A stretch of 64,000 nucleotides of DNA from Harryflintia acetispora (GTDB lineage Bacteria; Bacillota; Clostridia; Oscillospirales; Ruminococcaceae). Positions 25,363 through 33,394 of this stretch are shown here, in pieces. The stretch covers positions 42,240-106,239 of the forward strand of contig SLUK01000013.1 of NCBI GenBank assembly GCA_004340125.1, written 5' to 3'. Every line of letters begins with the position of its first letter. The first letter of the stretch is position 1. The notes under the pieces were generated by a model. It saw nothing but the letters and a program-made list of their open reading frames with translations, was not told the origin of the DNA and ran no database searches. Both the position numbers and the translations under genes were made by a program.

Positions 25363-26289
25363 ATGATCTATACCGTCACCCTCAACCCGTCGCTGGACTA
25401 CCGGATGGACTTCGGCCATCTGAGGCTGGGGGAGCTTTGCCGCGCCACGGGCACAGCGCTCACCTTTGGAGGGAAGGGGATCAATGTTTCGGTGGTGCTG
25501 CGGCGTCTCGGGGTCGAGAGCCGCGCGCTCGGCTTCCTGGGCGGCTTTTGCGGGAAAGAAATTGCCGCGCAGCTACAGGCAGAGGGCTGCCACAGCGACT
25601 TTCTGTGGCTGGATGGCCAGAACAGCCGGATCAACGTCAAGCTCCTGGGGACAGAGGAGACCGAGCTGGGCGCCCCCGGCCCGGTGCTGGGAGAGCGGGA
25701 CCTCGGGCGGCTGCACCAAAAGCTCTGCTCCCTGCTGCGGGAGGGGGATGCCCTGGTGCTCAGCGGCAGTGCGCCGAGAGGCGTGCCGCCGGACGTTTAC
25801 GGGGAAATCCTGCGCCGCCTTGCCGGGCGGGGGATCGCGGCGGTGGTGGATGCCGGCCGGGACCTGCTCCTGCCGGCATTGGAGCACCGCCCGCTGCTGA
25901 TCAAGCCGAACCTTTGCGAGCTGGGTGAAATCTTTGGAGCGCCGCCGGAAGGCCTGCCGCAGCTGCTCGGCTATGCCCGCCAGCTGCACCGGCGCGGCGC
26001 GCAGAATGTGCTGGTTTCATTGGGAGCGCAGGGTGCACTGCTGCTGCCGAGGCAAGGGAATCCCCTTTACGCTGCTGCGCCGCCCGGGAAGGCAGGGGGG
26101 ACCACCGGGGCCGGTGATTCGATGGTGGCGGGCTTCCTCGCGGGGCTGCCGCAGGGGATGCGCCATGCGCTGGCGCTGGGGGTCGCCGCCGGCAGCGCGA
26201 CCGCCTTTGGCGAAGGCCTTGCCGGGCCGGCGCAGATTGCGGCGCTGCTTGCTAAGGTCACGGTGCGGGAACTGGACGGGGAAGCATAG
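25363..26289 (+). CDS. fruK: 1-phosphofructokinase (PfkB family)
   Basis: A 308-residue ribokinase-fold enzyme. MIYTVTLNPSLDYRM is the typical FruK/LacC N-terminus. GGKGINVSVVLRRLG near residue 38 and GTTGAGDSMVAGFLAGL near 250 (catalytic Asp) are the two PfkB signatures. It would phosphorylate fructose-1-phosphate with ATP; tagatose-6-phosphate is the other option in this subfamily. ATG 25363 has GGAAGGGG upstream. No fructose PTS or DeoR regulator is adjacent, so it stands alone with its own strong terminator. Confidence 0.88.
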   Translation: MIYTVTLNPSLDYRMDFGHLRLGELCRATGTALTFGGKGINVSVVLRRLGVESRALGFLGGFCGKEIAAQLQAEGCHSDFLWLDGQNSRINVKLLGTEETELGAPGPVLGERDLGRLHQKLCSLLREGDALVLSGSAPRGVPPDVYGEILRRLAGRGIAAVVDAGRDLLLPALEHRPLLIKPNLCELGEIFGAPPEGLPQLLGYARQLHRRGAQNVLVSLGAQGALLLPRQGNPLYAAAPPGKAGGTTGAGDSMVAGFLAGLPQGMRHALALGVAAGSATAFGEGLAGPAQIAALLAKVTVRELDGEA

Positions 26290-26296
26290 GCATATA

Positions 26297-26339
26297 AATT
26301 CTGCATGAGCGCAATGTTGCGCTCATGCAGAATTTTTTT
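26297..26339 (+). terminator. Strong terminator of fruK
   Basis: Eighteen-base arms (26297-26314 and 26317-26334) with seven T at the end. Confidence 0.93.
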
Positions 26340-26416
26340 ATTGCTTTGCTTACGCCCGGCGGCGGGGAGATCCAAGGCTTGGAAGGAATGAAACACTCCG
26401 AGGTTGCCTGCAGATT

Positions 26417-26444
26417 ATTTCGCTAAAGGAAACTTTAGCGAAAT
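26417..26444. repeat. Perfect 12-bp hairpin with GAAA loop
   Basis: ATTTCGCTAAAG (26417-26428), loop GAAA, CTTTAGCGAAAT (26433-26444). The loop is a GNRA tetraloop on the plus strand. It has no T-tract, so it is not an ordinary terminator. The surrounding 26340-26598 shows no gene. Confidence 0.6.
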
Positions 26445-26452
26445 AGAGGGAA

Positions 26453-26480
26453 ACAAAAACAGCCTGTCACGCAGACAGGC
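26453..26480 (-). terminator. Terminator of the PAS-GGDEF gene
   Basis: On the minus strand GCCTGTC-TGCGT-GACAGGC (26480-26462) is followed by TGTTTTTG. It lies about 120 bp after the stop. Confidence 0.75.
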
Positions 26481-26598
26481 AAGGCCGCGAAATCCGGCCC
26501 CCGGCCGAGGGAGCACGCGGCCGGACCGCGCGGCAGCGCTCGGGAAACGGCACGGCCGCAAAGAATGACGGCGCCGGGACAGGGCGCAATTGTGCCGC

Positions 26599-28302
26599 TC
26601 AGCGCTCGATCTCCCGGTACTGCACGACCTGGTCGCGGCCGCGGCGCTTGGCTTCGTAGAGCGCCAGGTCCGCCTTCTGGTAGAGCAGGCGGAAATTGAG
26701 CCCATCCTGTGGGAAGCGCGCCACCCCGAAGCTGCCGCTGAGCCGGTACTGCCGGCTGGGCTGCATAAGGCTCACGCGCAGCGCGTCCAGCCGCAGATGC
26801 ACATCCTCGTCGCTCAACACGTCGCGCAGGAAGATGAGGAACTCGTCCCCGCCCAGCCGCCCGCACAGGTCGCCCCCATGCAGACCGGCCTGCAGGCCCC
26901 TGGCCACCTCGATGAGCGCCTGGTCGCCCGCCTGATGGCCCTGCGTGTCGTTGAGCTCCTTGAAATGGTCGATGTCCAGGATTACAAAGGCGTGTTGCCC
27001 CTCCCCGTCCCGGCGCAGCAGCGGGGACAGGTGGCTGATCAGCGCACGGCGGTTATAGATCCCGGTCAGCGGGTCGCTCTGGCTGAGCTGCTTCATCTGG
27101 AGCTGGCGCCGCTTCTCCTCGTCTATGCTCTTGATCAGCACAAAGGCGCGCACCGCGTCCGAAAACGGGTCGTCGATCATCTGGATTTCGAGCAGGGCCC
27201 AACGCACCAGCCCCCGCTCGTCGTAACGCCGGTGCTCGCAGCAGAGCTCGTGGACGCCCTCCCTGTGCTTGCGCAGCAGGGCCTTGCGGTCCAGCGCCTG
27301 CTCATACTTGCGGCGGTCTTCGGGATGTACGAAGTGCTCGGCCGCGTAATCGGTGATCTGGGAGAACGAGGCGCGCAGCGCCTCCGGGATCTGGGTGGCA
27401 ACCTGCCCCTCGAGCCGGCCGCAGATGTCGTCGGTGAGGTTGAACTCATAATAGGAGATGCAATCCTTCACCTTCTCCTCATAGGTCTGCCGCCAGCGCC
27501 GGTAGGCGACCTCCTTCTCGTGCAGGTCGGTGCAGTCGTAGTAGGAAAGGATCGCGCTGGCCGGCTCCCCCTTGTCGTCACAGACCAGGGTATAATCCAC
27601 ATGGTACCAGCAAAAACAGCCCTTTTCACTGTTCCACATGCGGAAGGTGCCGCTGCCCTTGTCCTGTCCGGCGTGCATCTGGTCGGCGAAGCGGCGGCAG
27701 TCGGCCGCGCATTCGGGCGCCACCGCGCCGCAGGCGGCGAAATGGTTGAAGGCGTCGGGCACCACCGGCCCGGTGCCGAGCATGCGCGCCGCGCCCTCGG
27801 GAAGCGACAGGGTCCGGGAGCGGATGTCATAGCGGCAGATGATCTTGCCCGACTGCCCGATGGCAATGCGGTTCTCCTCCTCGCTGATGCGCAGCGCCTC
27901 CTCGGCCCGCTTGCGGTCGGTGATGTTGAAGACCGCGCCGAGCATGGTGCCCTCTTCGGGGTCGTAGACGGCGCGCACCAACACCCAGATTTGTTCCCGG
28001 GAGCGGGTGACGCAGCGGTTTTCCAGCTCGAAATGATACTGCCCGTGCGCGATATGGCCGCGCATCTCCTGCAATACCCGGCTGTATTCGTCGCCTTCGA
28101 GGATAAACCGGCAATTGTCGAAGCCCTCTTTGGCGGCGGCTTCGGCGGAGTATCCAAAGCAGCGGTAAAAATATTCGTTGCCGTAAAGCAGGCTCATGCG
28201 CTCGTCGAGCACCATCCGAAAAATCCCGCAGGGGATTTCTTCCGCCAGCGGCGCTTTCTGCCGCGCGGGCAGCACCGCCGCGGGGTATACGCTGTCGTCC
28301 AT
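26599..28302 (-). CDS. PAS-GGDEF protein, probable diguanylate cyclase
   Basis: A 567-residue soluble protein from ATG 28302 (AAGGAG upstream). Three PAS-like sensor segments fill residues ~20-370; the first has a PAC end TMLGAVFNITDRKRAEEAL. The GGDEF domain starts at SQSDPLTGIYNRRALISHL and has the intact catalytic motif RLGGDEFLIFL. The product-inhibition site five residues before it reads HGGD instead of RxxD, so feedback inhibition by c-di-GMP is probably lost. No membrane segments, so it senses a cytoplasmic signal. It would make c-di-GMP from GTP. It stands alone between terminators. Confidence 0.92.
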   Translation of the reverse strand: MDDSVYPAAVLPARQKAPLAEEIPCGIFRMVLDERMSLLYGNEYFYRCFGYSAEAAAKEGFDNCRFILEGDEYSRVLQEMRGHIAHGQYHFELENRCVTRSREQIWVLVRAVYDPEEGTMLGAVFNITDRKRAEEALRISEEENRIAIGQSGKIICRYDIRSRTLSLPEGAARMLGTGPVVPDAFNHFAACGAVAPECAADCRRFADQMHAGQDKGSGTFRMWNSEKGCFCWYHVDYTLVCDDKGEPASAILSYYDCTDLHEKEVAYRRWRQTYEEKVKDCISYYEFNLTDDICGRLEGQVATQIPEALRASFSQITDYAAEHFVHPEDRRKYEQALDRKALLRKHREGVHELCCEHRRYDERGLVRWALLEIQMIDDPFSDAVRAFVLIKSIDEEKRRQLQMKQLSQSDPLTGIYNRRALISHLSPLLRRDGEGQHAFVILDIDHFKELNDTQGHQAGDQALIEVARGLQAGLHGGDLCGRLGGDEFLIFLRDVLSDEDVHLRLDALRVSLMQPSRQYRLSGSFGVARFPQDGLNFRLLYQKADLALYEAKRRGRDQVVQYREIER

Positions 28303-28494
28303 CTCTGATCTCCTTCTGTCAAGTAATTGCTCGCCTTGCCAAATAACCGTGGAAGGAAGCCGCCCACGGCGCCGCCCGCGCGGGACGGCCCCCATACCGG
28401 GCAGCGCCTCTAACTGTATTCGTTTTTGTATTCGTATAACGCATCTATATTTAGAATACACTATGTAATACGATTATTCAAGAGGTGAGATGAA

Positions 28495-28674
28495 ATGGCG
28501 CAGTTCATACCCAAGCAGTATAAAAAGGATCCCATTACATTCCGCATTGAATTTGAAAAGCTGGAAAAAATTGACCGCCTGGCCGCCACCTACGATATGA
28601 GCCGGAGCGCATTCATCAACCAATGCATCGATTTTGCACTGGAAAACATGCCGAAAGGGCCGAAAAGGGATTGA
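28495..28674 (+). CDS. 59-residue ribbon-helix-helix (CopG-type) protein
   Basis: ATG 28495 has GAGGTGA seven bases upstream. The protein reads MAQFIPKQYKKDPITFRIEF, then EKLEKIDRLAATYDMSRSAF and INQCIDFALENM. This is the pattern of a short beta strand followed by two helices found in Arc/CopG DNA-binding proteins and in several antitoxins. No toxin gene is next to it. The upstream region is A/T-rich and lies between the divergent GGDEF gene and this one. It could control either or act elsewhere. Confidence 0.75.
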   Translation: MAQFIPKQYKKDPITFRIEFEKLEKIDRLAATYDMSRSAFINQCIDFALENMPKGPKRD

Positions 28675-28691
28675 GGTGGCAGGATGACATA

Positions 28692-28728
28692 AAGGGGACG
28701 GACGGCAGAAAGCCGCCCGTCCCTTTTT
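28692..28728. terminator. Bidirectional terminator after the CopG-type gene
   Basis: AGGGGACGGACGGC and complement with one mismatch around AGAAA, then TTTTT. It also serves the converging lipoprotein gene (stop 28734). Confidence 0.82.
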
Positions 28729-28733
28729 CCCGT

Positions 28734-29357
28734 TTAAAGCGAATAGTCGATGATCCACTGATCAAGGCTGTAAAAGTCGTCCTCGCCCAGCCCGTAGAGG
28801 CCCTCTTCGTCCCGGTACACCAGCACGCTCACCGTGCGTTCCTCGGTGTAGCCTATCTGCGGAATGTATGCGCGCACCGCCCCGATGATCCCGTTTGCAA
28901 GGTCGTCGTTTTGCTCCGGGCCGCCGCTTTGGGCGGCCAGCTCATTGATCTTTGCGTCGACCGCGCTGCCGCTGATCGAGAAGATGTCGATCGGGCTGAT
29001 CGTCACCTCGACGCGGTACCCTTCGCCGGTCTTCTGGGCCTCCCCCACCGTGTACTTCGATTTTTGATAGATCTCCCGGTACATTGAAATGAGCTCGTCA
29101 CGCACCGGCTGCGAAACGCTCTCTATTCCATAATACTGCAAAAAGACGTCCGCCTCAGCGTCCAGCCCCTGGAGGAATTCGTCCTTTGCCTGCTCGGCGG
29201 TGACGCCGGTCAGTTCGATGTAGTCGTCGTACCGTTCCAGATAGGTCGAGTCCAGGATCCCCTGCACGTAGCGGGAGGCGTCAAACTCCGTCGGGGCGCA
29301 CCCGCCCAAGAGGCAAAGGGCCGCCAGAAGCCCAATGACCCGTTTGATCATTTTCAT
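28734..29357 (-). CDS. Uncharacterised lipoprotein
   Basis: A 207-residue protein with signal peptide MKMIKRVIGLLAALCLLGGC, lipobox LLGGC. The mature part is acidic and mostly helical, with Tyr-rich stretches (YVQGILDSTYLERYDDYIEL) similar to DUF5105-type clostridial lipoproteins, an impression and not a match. Its ATG overlaps the stop of the upstream hydrolase remnant (ATGA). It would sit on the outer membrane face of a Gram-positive cell. Function unknown. Confidence 0.78.
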   Translation of the reverse strand: MKMIKRVIGLLAALCLLGGCAPTEFDASRYVQGILDSTYLERYDDYIELTGVTAEQAKDEFLQGLDAEADVFLQYYGIESVSQPVRDELISMYREIYQKSKYTVGEAQKTGEGYRVEVTISPIDIFSISGSAVDAKINELAAQSGGPEQNDDLANGIIGAVRAYIPQIGYTEERTVSVLVYRDEEGLYGLGEDDFYSLDQWIIDYSL

Positions 29358-29590
29358 CGCTCCTGTCCGATATATTTTGAAAAGAAGGGCCGGAGATAAT
29401 CATAGGCCTTGCGGCTGTGCACGATATAACTGCCGTGCGTCTCCCCCGGTAGGATGCGAAGGCTCCCCTTCGGGATGGACCTGGCGATCAGCTTGGTGTG
29501 GTCCTCCCCGTTGCCATGCAGCAGGACCACCGCCGGGCCCGCACCGCTGCGCTCGTAGTAGAGCTCGGCCAACGGTAACGATAGTATCAC
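29354..29590 (-). pseudogene. Internally deleted alpha/beta hydrolase remnant
   Basis: About 78 codons from GTG 29590. The N-terminus is a normal alpha/beta hydrolase start, AELYYERSGAGPAVVLLHGNGEDH, including the oxyanion HGNG. It then jumps directly to a C-terminal piece LRILPGETHGSYIVHSRKAYDYL with the catalytic His. The middle (about 130 residues with the nucleophile Ser and acid Asp) is missing, in frame. It therefore cannot be an active enzyme. It still shares a transcript with the lipoprotein gene. Confidence 0.75.
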
Positions 29591-29670
29591 TCCCCCGCCC
29601 CCTTTATCAAACGTTTTCCAAGGCCATTCTACCACCCCCTGCGGGAAATGAGAAGGCCATACCGGAAAGA

Positions 29671-29752
29671 AAGGCCCTGTATCAAATTTCGATACAGGGC
29701 TTGTAACATTATTTTCGGAAGGTAACCAGTTTGAAAGATAAATCTTTCAAAC
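29671..29752. terminator. Two hairpins after the rubrerythrin gene
   Basis: Close to the stop, GTTTGAAAGA pairs with TCTTTCAAAC around TAAA (29729-29752). Beyond it GCCCTGTATC pairs with GATACAGGGC around AAATTTC (29674-29700), with CTTTCTTT after it on the minus strand. Together they end the perR-rbr transcript. Confidence 0.8.
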
Positions 29753-29758
29753 CGTCAA

Positions 29759-30298
29759 TTAATAATTCTCGCAGCGCAGCTCAAAGTAAGCCCTCGGATG
29801 GGCGCAGACCGGGCAGACCTCGGGCGCGCTGTCGCCGATGTGGATATGGCCGCAGTTGCGGCAGACCCAGACGACCTTCTCGTCCTTTTTGAAGACCTTG
29901 TCGGCCTTGACGTTCTCGAGCAGCTTGCGGTAGCGCTCCTCGTGGCTCTTCTCCACCTTGGCGACGCCTTCGAACTGGGCGGCGAGCTTCGTGAAGCCTT
30001 CCTCGCGGGCGACCTTGGCGAACTCGGCATACATCTCAGTCCACTCGTAATTTTCACCCTCGGCGGCGTCGAGGAGATTCTGCGGGGTCTCGGGAACCTT
30101 GTCGCCGTGCAGAGCCTTGAACCACAGCTCGGCATGCTCCTTCTCGTTGGCGGCGGTCTCCGCAAAGATGGCGGAAATCTGCTCATAGCCTTCCTTCTTC
30201 GCCTTGGAGGCGTAGTAGGTGTATTTGTTTCTCGCCTGGCTCTCGCCGGCAAACGCGGTCAACAGATTGGCTTCAGTCTTGGAACCTTTTAATTCCAT
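29759..30298 (-). CDS. rbr: Rubrerythrin
   Basis: A 179-residue peroxide-reducing protein of anaerobes. The ferritin-like part shows the diiron ligand motifs AGESQARNKYTYYA, EKEHAELWF and EKSHEERY. The C-terminal rubredoxin domain has CRNCGHIHIG and CPVCAHPRAYF, four Cys for one iron. ATG 30298 is chosen because GGAG is nine bases upstream; the longer frame has no site. It follows perR by 62 bp, so it is probably in the same peroxide-induced transcript. Confidence 0.96.
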   Translation of the reverse strand: MELKGSKTEANLLTAFAGESQARNKYTYYASKAKKEGYEQISAIFAETAANEKEHAELWFKALHGDKVPETPQNLLDAAEGENYEWTEMYAEFAKVAREEGFTKLAAQFEGVAKVEKSHEERYRKLLENVKADKVFKKDEKVVWVCRNCGHIHIGDSAPEVCPVCAHPRAYFELRCENY

Positions 30299-30360
30299 GT
30301 TCAGTCTCTCCTTCATTATGTAATATATTGTGTGAACGTCCCTACCCTTTGGACGTTTGA

Positions 30361-30765
30361 TCACCTTTTGTAAGTCTCCCCCCGCCGTGCCTGGCAGTCC
30401 GGGCAGAGCCCGGTGAAGACGATGTCATAGCCCTCCATCCGGTAGCCGCTGAGCTCACCGGCCCGCTCGGCGAGCCCGCTCTGGTACGGGAGGGGCGAAT
30501 CCTCGAACCGTCCGCAGCCGCGGCAGAGCATGTGGTAATGCCGGTGGACCGAAAAGTCATACCGGTCGGCCCCGCCGGGCACGGCAATCTTCTTGCAGAG
30601 CCCCTGCTCGGCCAGGGAATTTAAGTTGCGGTAGACCGTGGCCAGGCTGATGTTTTCATAATCCTTTGCGACCTCGGCATAGACCTCCTCGGCCGTGGCG
30701 TGGGTGTGCAGGGTATTGAGGGCTTGCAGCACCATCTGGCGCTGAAGCGTGTTGCGTTTTGGCAT
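30361..30765 (-). CDS. perR: Fur-family peroxide regulator (PerR-like)
   Basis: A 134-residue Fur-family protein. The winged helix with recognition segment ISLATVYRNLNSLAEQGL is near residues 38-55. Metal-sensing His residues are in HRHYHMLCRGCGRF, and structural Cys pairs are CRGC and CPDC. PerR is favoured over Fur because of the rubrerythrin gene behind it and a Per-box-like dyad in its own promoter. It would repress its operon with Fe or Mn bound and release after oxidation of a His by peroxide. Confidence 0.9.
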   Translation of the reverse strand: MPKRNTLQRQMVLQALNTLHTHATAEEVYAEVAKDYENISLATVYRNLNSLAEQGLCKKIAVPGGADRYDFSVHRHYHMLCRGCGRFEDSPLPYQSGLAERAGELSGYRMEGYDIVFTGLCPDCQARRGETYKR

Positions 30766-30808
30766 GGCATTGGCCCTCTTTTTAAAATGCGCTCTTTTTC
30801 GATAAAAT

Positions 30809-30862
30809 TTATTAATTGATAATTTCTATTAATAGAATACCACCGGCGGAAATCTTTGTCAA
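30809..30862 (-). promoter_or_regulatory. perR-rbr promoter with Per-box-like operator
   Basis: Minus-strand -35 TTGACA (30862-30857), 17 bp, -10 TATTCT (30839-30834). The dyad TTATTAATTGATAA (30809-30822), similar to the Per box TTATAATNATTATAA, lies just after the start point. This fits autorepression. Confidence 0.72.
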
Positions 30863-30945
30863 GGGAATTTTTGAAAATATTTTTGTCATCGGCGGCTGCA
30901 CAAAGGGGACTTCCCGCAGCTTTCACCAAATTAACACCTTCTTCA

Positions 30946-30996
30946 TTGAATGCATCCTTCCCCTATGCTATAATAACCGCATGGCGGTTATTATAG
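30946..30996 (+). promoter_or_regulatory. Promoter with overlapping palindromic operator for the polysaccharide operon
   Basis: -35 TTGAAT (30946-30951), 17 bp, -10 TATAAT (30969-30974). The -10 and start point are inside a perfect palindrome: CTATAATAACCGC, loop ATG, GCGGTTATTATAG (30968-30996). The palindrome puts a TATAAT on both strands. Confidence 0.65.
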
Positions 30997-31165
30997 AGTT
31001 TAATGGCCCGCCTACGGCGTTGGCCAATGATAGCACTGCGTTTCACTTGTGCTATCATTACTTTGTTATAACTGCCCCGCGCTTTTGGCCCGGGGCGGGC
31101 GGCATAAAACGCCCTGGAATTCCCAGAATATAATAGGAAAGCTGACAGAGAAAGGAAGACCGCCC
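30981..31165 (+). other. Structured leader before the GT2 gene
   Basis: About 185 nt without a gene. AATGATAGCAC (31026-31036) pairs with GTGCTATCATT (31049-31059). A GC-rich hairpin with GCCCCGCG and CGGGGCGGGC follows at about 31073-31100. A possible second -10, TATAAT at 31129-31134, lacks a -35. Confidence 0.4.
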
Positions 31166-32140
31166 ATGCCACAGGAACCAAGGCCCGAGGGCCAGCGCCT
31201 CTATATGGTCATCCCTTGCTACAACGAGGAGGAGGTCCTGCCCGAGACCGCCAAGCGGCTGCGGCAAAAATACGATACCCTGATCGCGGCCGGGCGGATC
31301 GCTAAGAATAGCCGGATTTTGCTGGTCAACGACGGCTCGAAGGACCGTACCTGGGAGATCATTGAGCGGCTGCATGGGAGCGACCCCGTCTTTTCCGGGA
31401 TCAAGCTCTCCCGCAACCGCGGGCACCAGAACGCCCTGCTCGCCGGGCTGCTGACGGCCAAGGAGCACGCCGACCTCACCATCTCGATGGATGCCGACCT
31501 GCAGGACGACATCGGCGTGATCGACAAGTTCCTCGACGAATACTACCAGAACGGCTGCGACGTGGTCTATGGGGTGCGATCCTCCCGCAAGAAGGACACC
31601 TTCTTCAAGCGCGCCACCGCCGAGGGGTTCTATAAGTTTATGCGCCTGATGGGGGTGGACATCGTCTTTAACCACGCCGACTGCCGGCTGATGAGCCACC
31701 GGGCGGTCGAGGGGCTGGGGGAGTTCCGCGAGGTCAACCTCTTTTTGCGCGGGGTGGTGCCGCTGGTGGGCTACAAGAGCGCCGTCGCCACCTACGAGCG
31801 CAGCGAGCGCTTCGCGGGCGAATCGAAGTATCCACTCAAAAAGATGCTTTCCTTCGCCTTCGACGGGATCACCTCGTTTTCGATCAAGCCGATCCGGCTG
31901 ATCACCACCCTGGGTGTGCTGATCTTCCTCTTCAGCTTCCTGATCCTTCTCTATGCGCTGATCCGCTGGGCCACCGGCAACACCGTGGAGGGCTGGACCT
32001 TTTTGATCTTCTCGATCTGGATGCTCGGCGGGATCCAGCTGCTCAGCCTCGGGGTGATCGGGGAATACGTCGGCAAGATCTACGCCGAGGCCAAGGCGCG
32101 ACCGAAATACATCATCGAGACCTTTTTAAATGAAGATTAA
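31166..32140 (+). CDS. GT2 polyprenyl-phosphate glycosyltransferase (GtrB/DPM1 type)
   Basis: A 324-residue enzyme. The GT-A domain (residues 10-235) has VIPCYNEEEVLPETAKRL, VNDGSKDRTWEII and SMDADLQDD, the metal-binding DxD. Two C-terminal membrane helices follow (LGVLIFLFSFLILLYAL and a second near 285). This layout is that of GtrB-like transferases, which load a sugar on undecaprenyl phosphate at the inner face. ATG 31166 has GAAAGGAAG upstream. It starts an operon with a polymerase-like protein and an anchored esterase, pointing to cell-surface polysaccharide synthesis or decoration. A GtrA flippase-like gene occurs separately at 41760. Confidence 0.92.
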   Translation: MPQEPRPEGQRLYMVIPCYNEEEVLPETAKRLRQKYDTLIAAGRIAKNSRILLVNDGSKDRTWEIIERLHGSDPVFSGIKLSRNRGHQNALLAGLLTAKEHADLTISMDADLQDDIGVIDKFLDEYYQNGCDVVYGVRSSRKKDTFFKRATAEGFYKFMRLMGVDIVFNHADCRLMSHRAVEGLGEFREVNLFLRGVVPLVGYKSAVATYERSERFAGESKYPLKKMLSFAFDGITSFSIKPIRLITTLGVLIFLFSFLILLYALIRWATGNTVEGWTFLIFSIWMLGGIQLLSLGVIGEYVGKIYAEAKARPKYIIETFLNED

Positions 32141-32167
32141 AAAGGACACAGACAAGGTGGGTGCACA

Positions 32168-33391
32168 TTGACGGTATATTATCTTCTCCTGCTGCTGATC
32201 GTCGGGCTGGGGCTTTGGATCGGCCGGGACGGCCAGGGCCGCGCAAAGCGCGCGCTCTATGTAGGGACCGTGACGCTGGCGCTGATCGCCGTGGCGTCGC
32301 TGCGCTACGGAATCGGGTTTGATTACCCAAACTACATCAAATACCTCTTTCCCCAGATCCGGGCGCTGCCTTGGGGGGAGCTTTTGTCCTCCCCGGCCGA
32401 GCCGGGCTTCACCATTCTGACCAAGGCGCTGATGGCGATCAGTGACACGCCGTTCTTCCTCTATACGGTCTACGCCGTGCTCACCATCGGGATCGTGGGG
32501 TATGTCGTCTACCGGCATTCGGCACTGCCCTGGCTGTCGATGTTCTGCTTCGTCACGCTGCAATACTTCGCCTCGTCGATGAACCTCATGCGCCAGACCC
32601 TGGCCGCCGCCATCTGCCTGCTGGCCATCCCCTATCTGCAAAAGCGCAGGCCCCTCCCCTACTTTCTCATTGTGCTGCTGGCGGCCTCCTTCCACAAGAC
32701 GGCGCTGATCCTGGTCGCGGTCTACTTTTTGACCCTGCTGCCCTTAAACCGGTATACCGCCGCCGCATACGCCGGGGGCGGGCTGCTGATTTTTCTCTTC
32801 TCCGATTTCCTGATGGAGCTGGCGCTGCGCTTCACGAACAAGACTTACACCGCCGGTACCGTCTTTTACGAGGGGAGCTCGTTTTCCTACATCGTCATTT
32901 TGATCCTGCTGGCAGCCGGGGTGCTGCTGGCCGGGAAACGGCTGCTTATAAAGGATGAACGAAACGTCGTCTACCTCGACTATATGATCTACGGGATCTT
33001 CTTTTCCGCCCTGATCGTGCGCCACTCGATCGTCGAGCGGTTCGCCCTCTATTTCATGATGGCCCTGATCCTCACCGTGCCCATGATGGTCCTCTCCCTG
33101 CGCCCGGACGAAAACGCACCGGTTAAGAGCGACGGAAAATTCCGCAGCGACAAGGCCAAGGCCGCCTACGAGCGGGGGCAGCGCCGCGAGCAGCGCCAGG
33201 TCTACTATTCGGTGCTCGCGGGGGTGTGCGTGCTCTGCTTCGTGCACTTTTTGCTGGCGGCCAACTACAAGTTCCACAACACCTATCCCTATTACTCCAT
33301 CTTTTCGGATGAGGCCAGGAGCGGGCAGGAGATCGTCTACATCCCCTACGGCTCGGACGAGCCCTTCCAGGGGCTGTATGTGGAGGAGTAG
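32168..33391 (+). CDS. EpsG/Wzy-like polysaccharide polymerase
   Basis: A 407-residue membrane protein with about ten hydrophobic segments. The N-terminal half contains RYGIGFDYPNYIKYL and SMNLMRQTLAAAICLLAIPYL, patterns of the EpsG family of surface polysaccharide polymerases. Residues ~310-345 form a charged loop, then a last helix and a short outer tail. The start is a TTG at 32168 with AAGGTGG seven bases before it. It likely joins repeat units made with the lipid-linked sugar from the GT2 enzyme. Confidence 0.85.
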   Translation: MTVYYLLLLLIVGLGLWIGRDGQGRAKRALYVGTVTLALIAVASLRYGIGFDYPNYIKYLFPQIRALPWGELLSSPAEPGFTILTKALMAISDTPFFLYTVYAVLTIGIVGYVVYRHSALPWLSMFCFVTLQYFASSMNLMRQTLAAAICLLAIPYLQKRRPLPYFLIVLLAASFHKTALILVAVYFLTLLPLNRYTAAAYAGGGLLIFLFSDFLMELALRFTNKTYTAGTVFYEGSSFSYIVILILLAAGVLLAGKRLLIKDERNVVYLDYMIYGIFFSALIVRHSIVERFALYFMMALILTVPMMVLSLRPDENAPVKSDGKFRSDKAKAAYERGQRREQRQVYYSVLAGVCVLCFVHFLLAANYKFHNTYPYYSIFSDEARSGQEIVYIPYGSDEPFQGLYVEE

Positions 33392-33394
33392 CGG

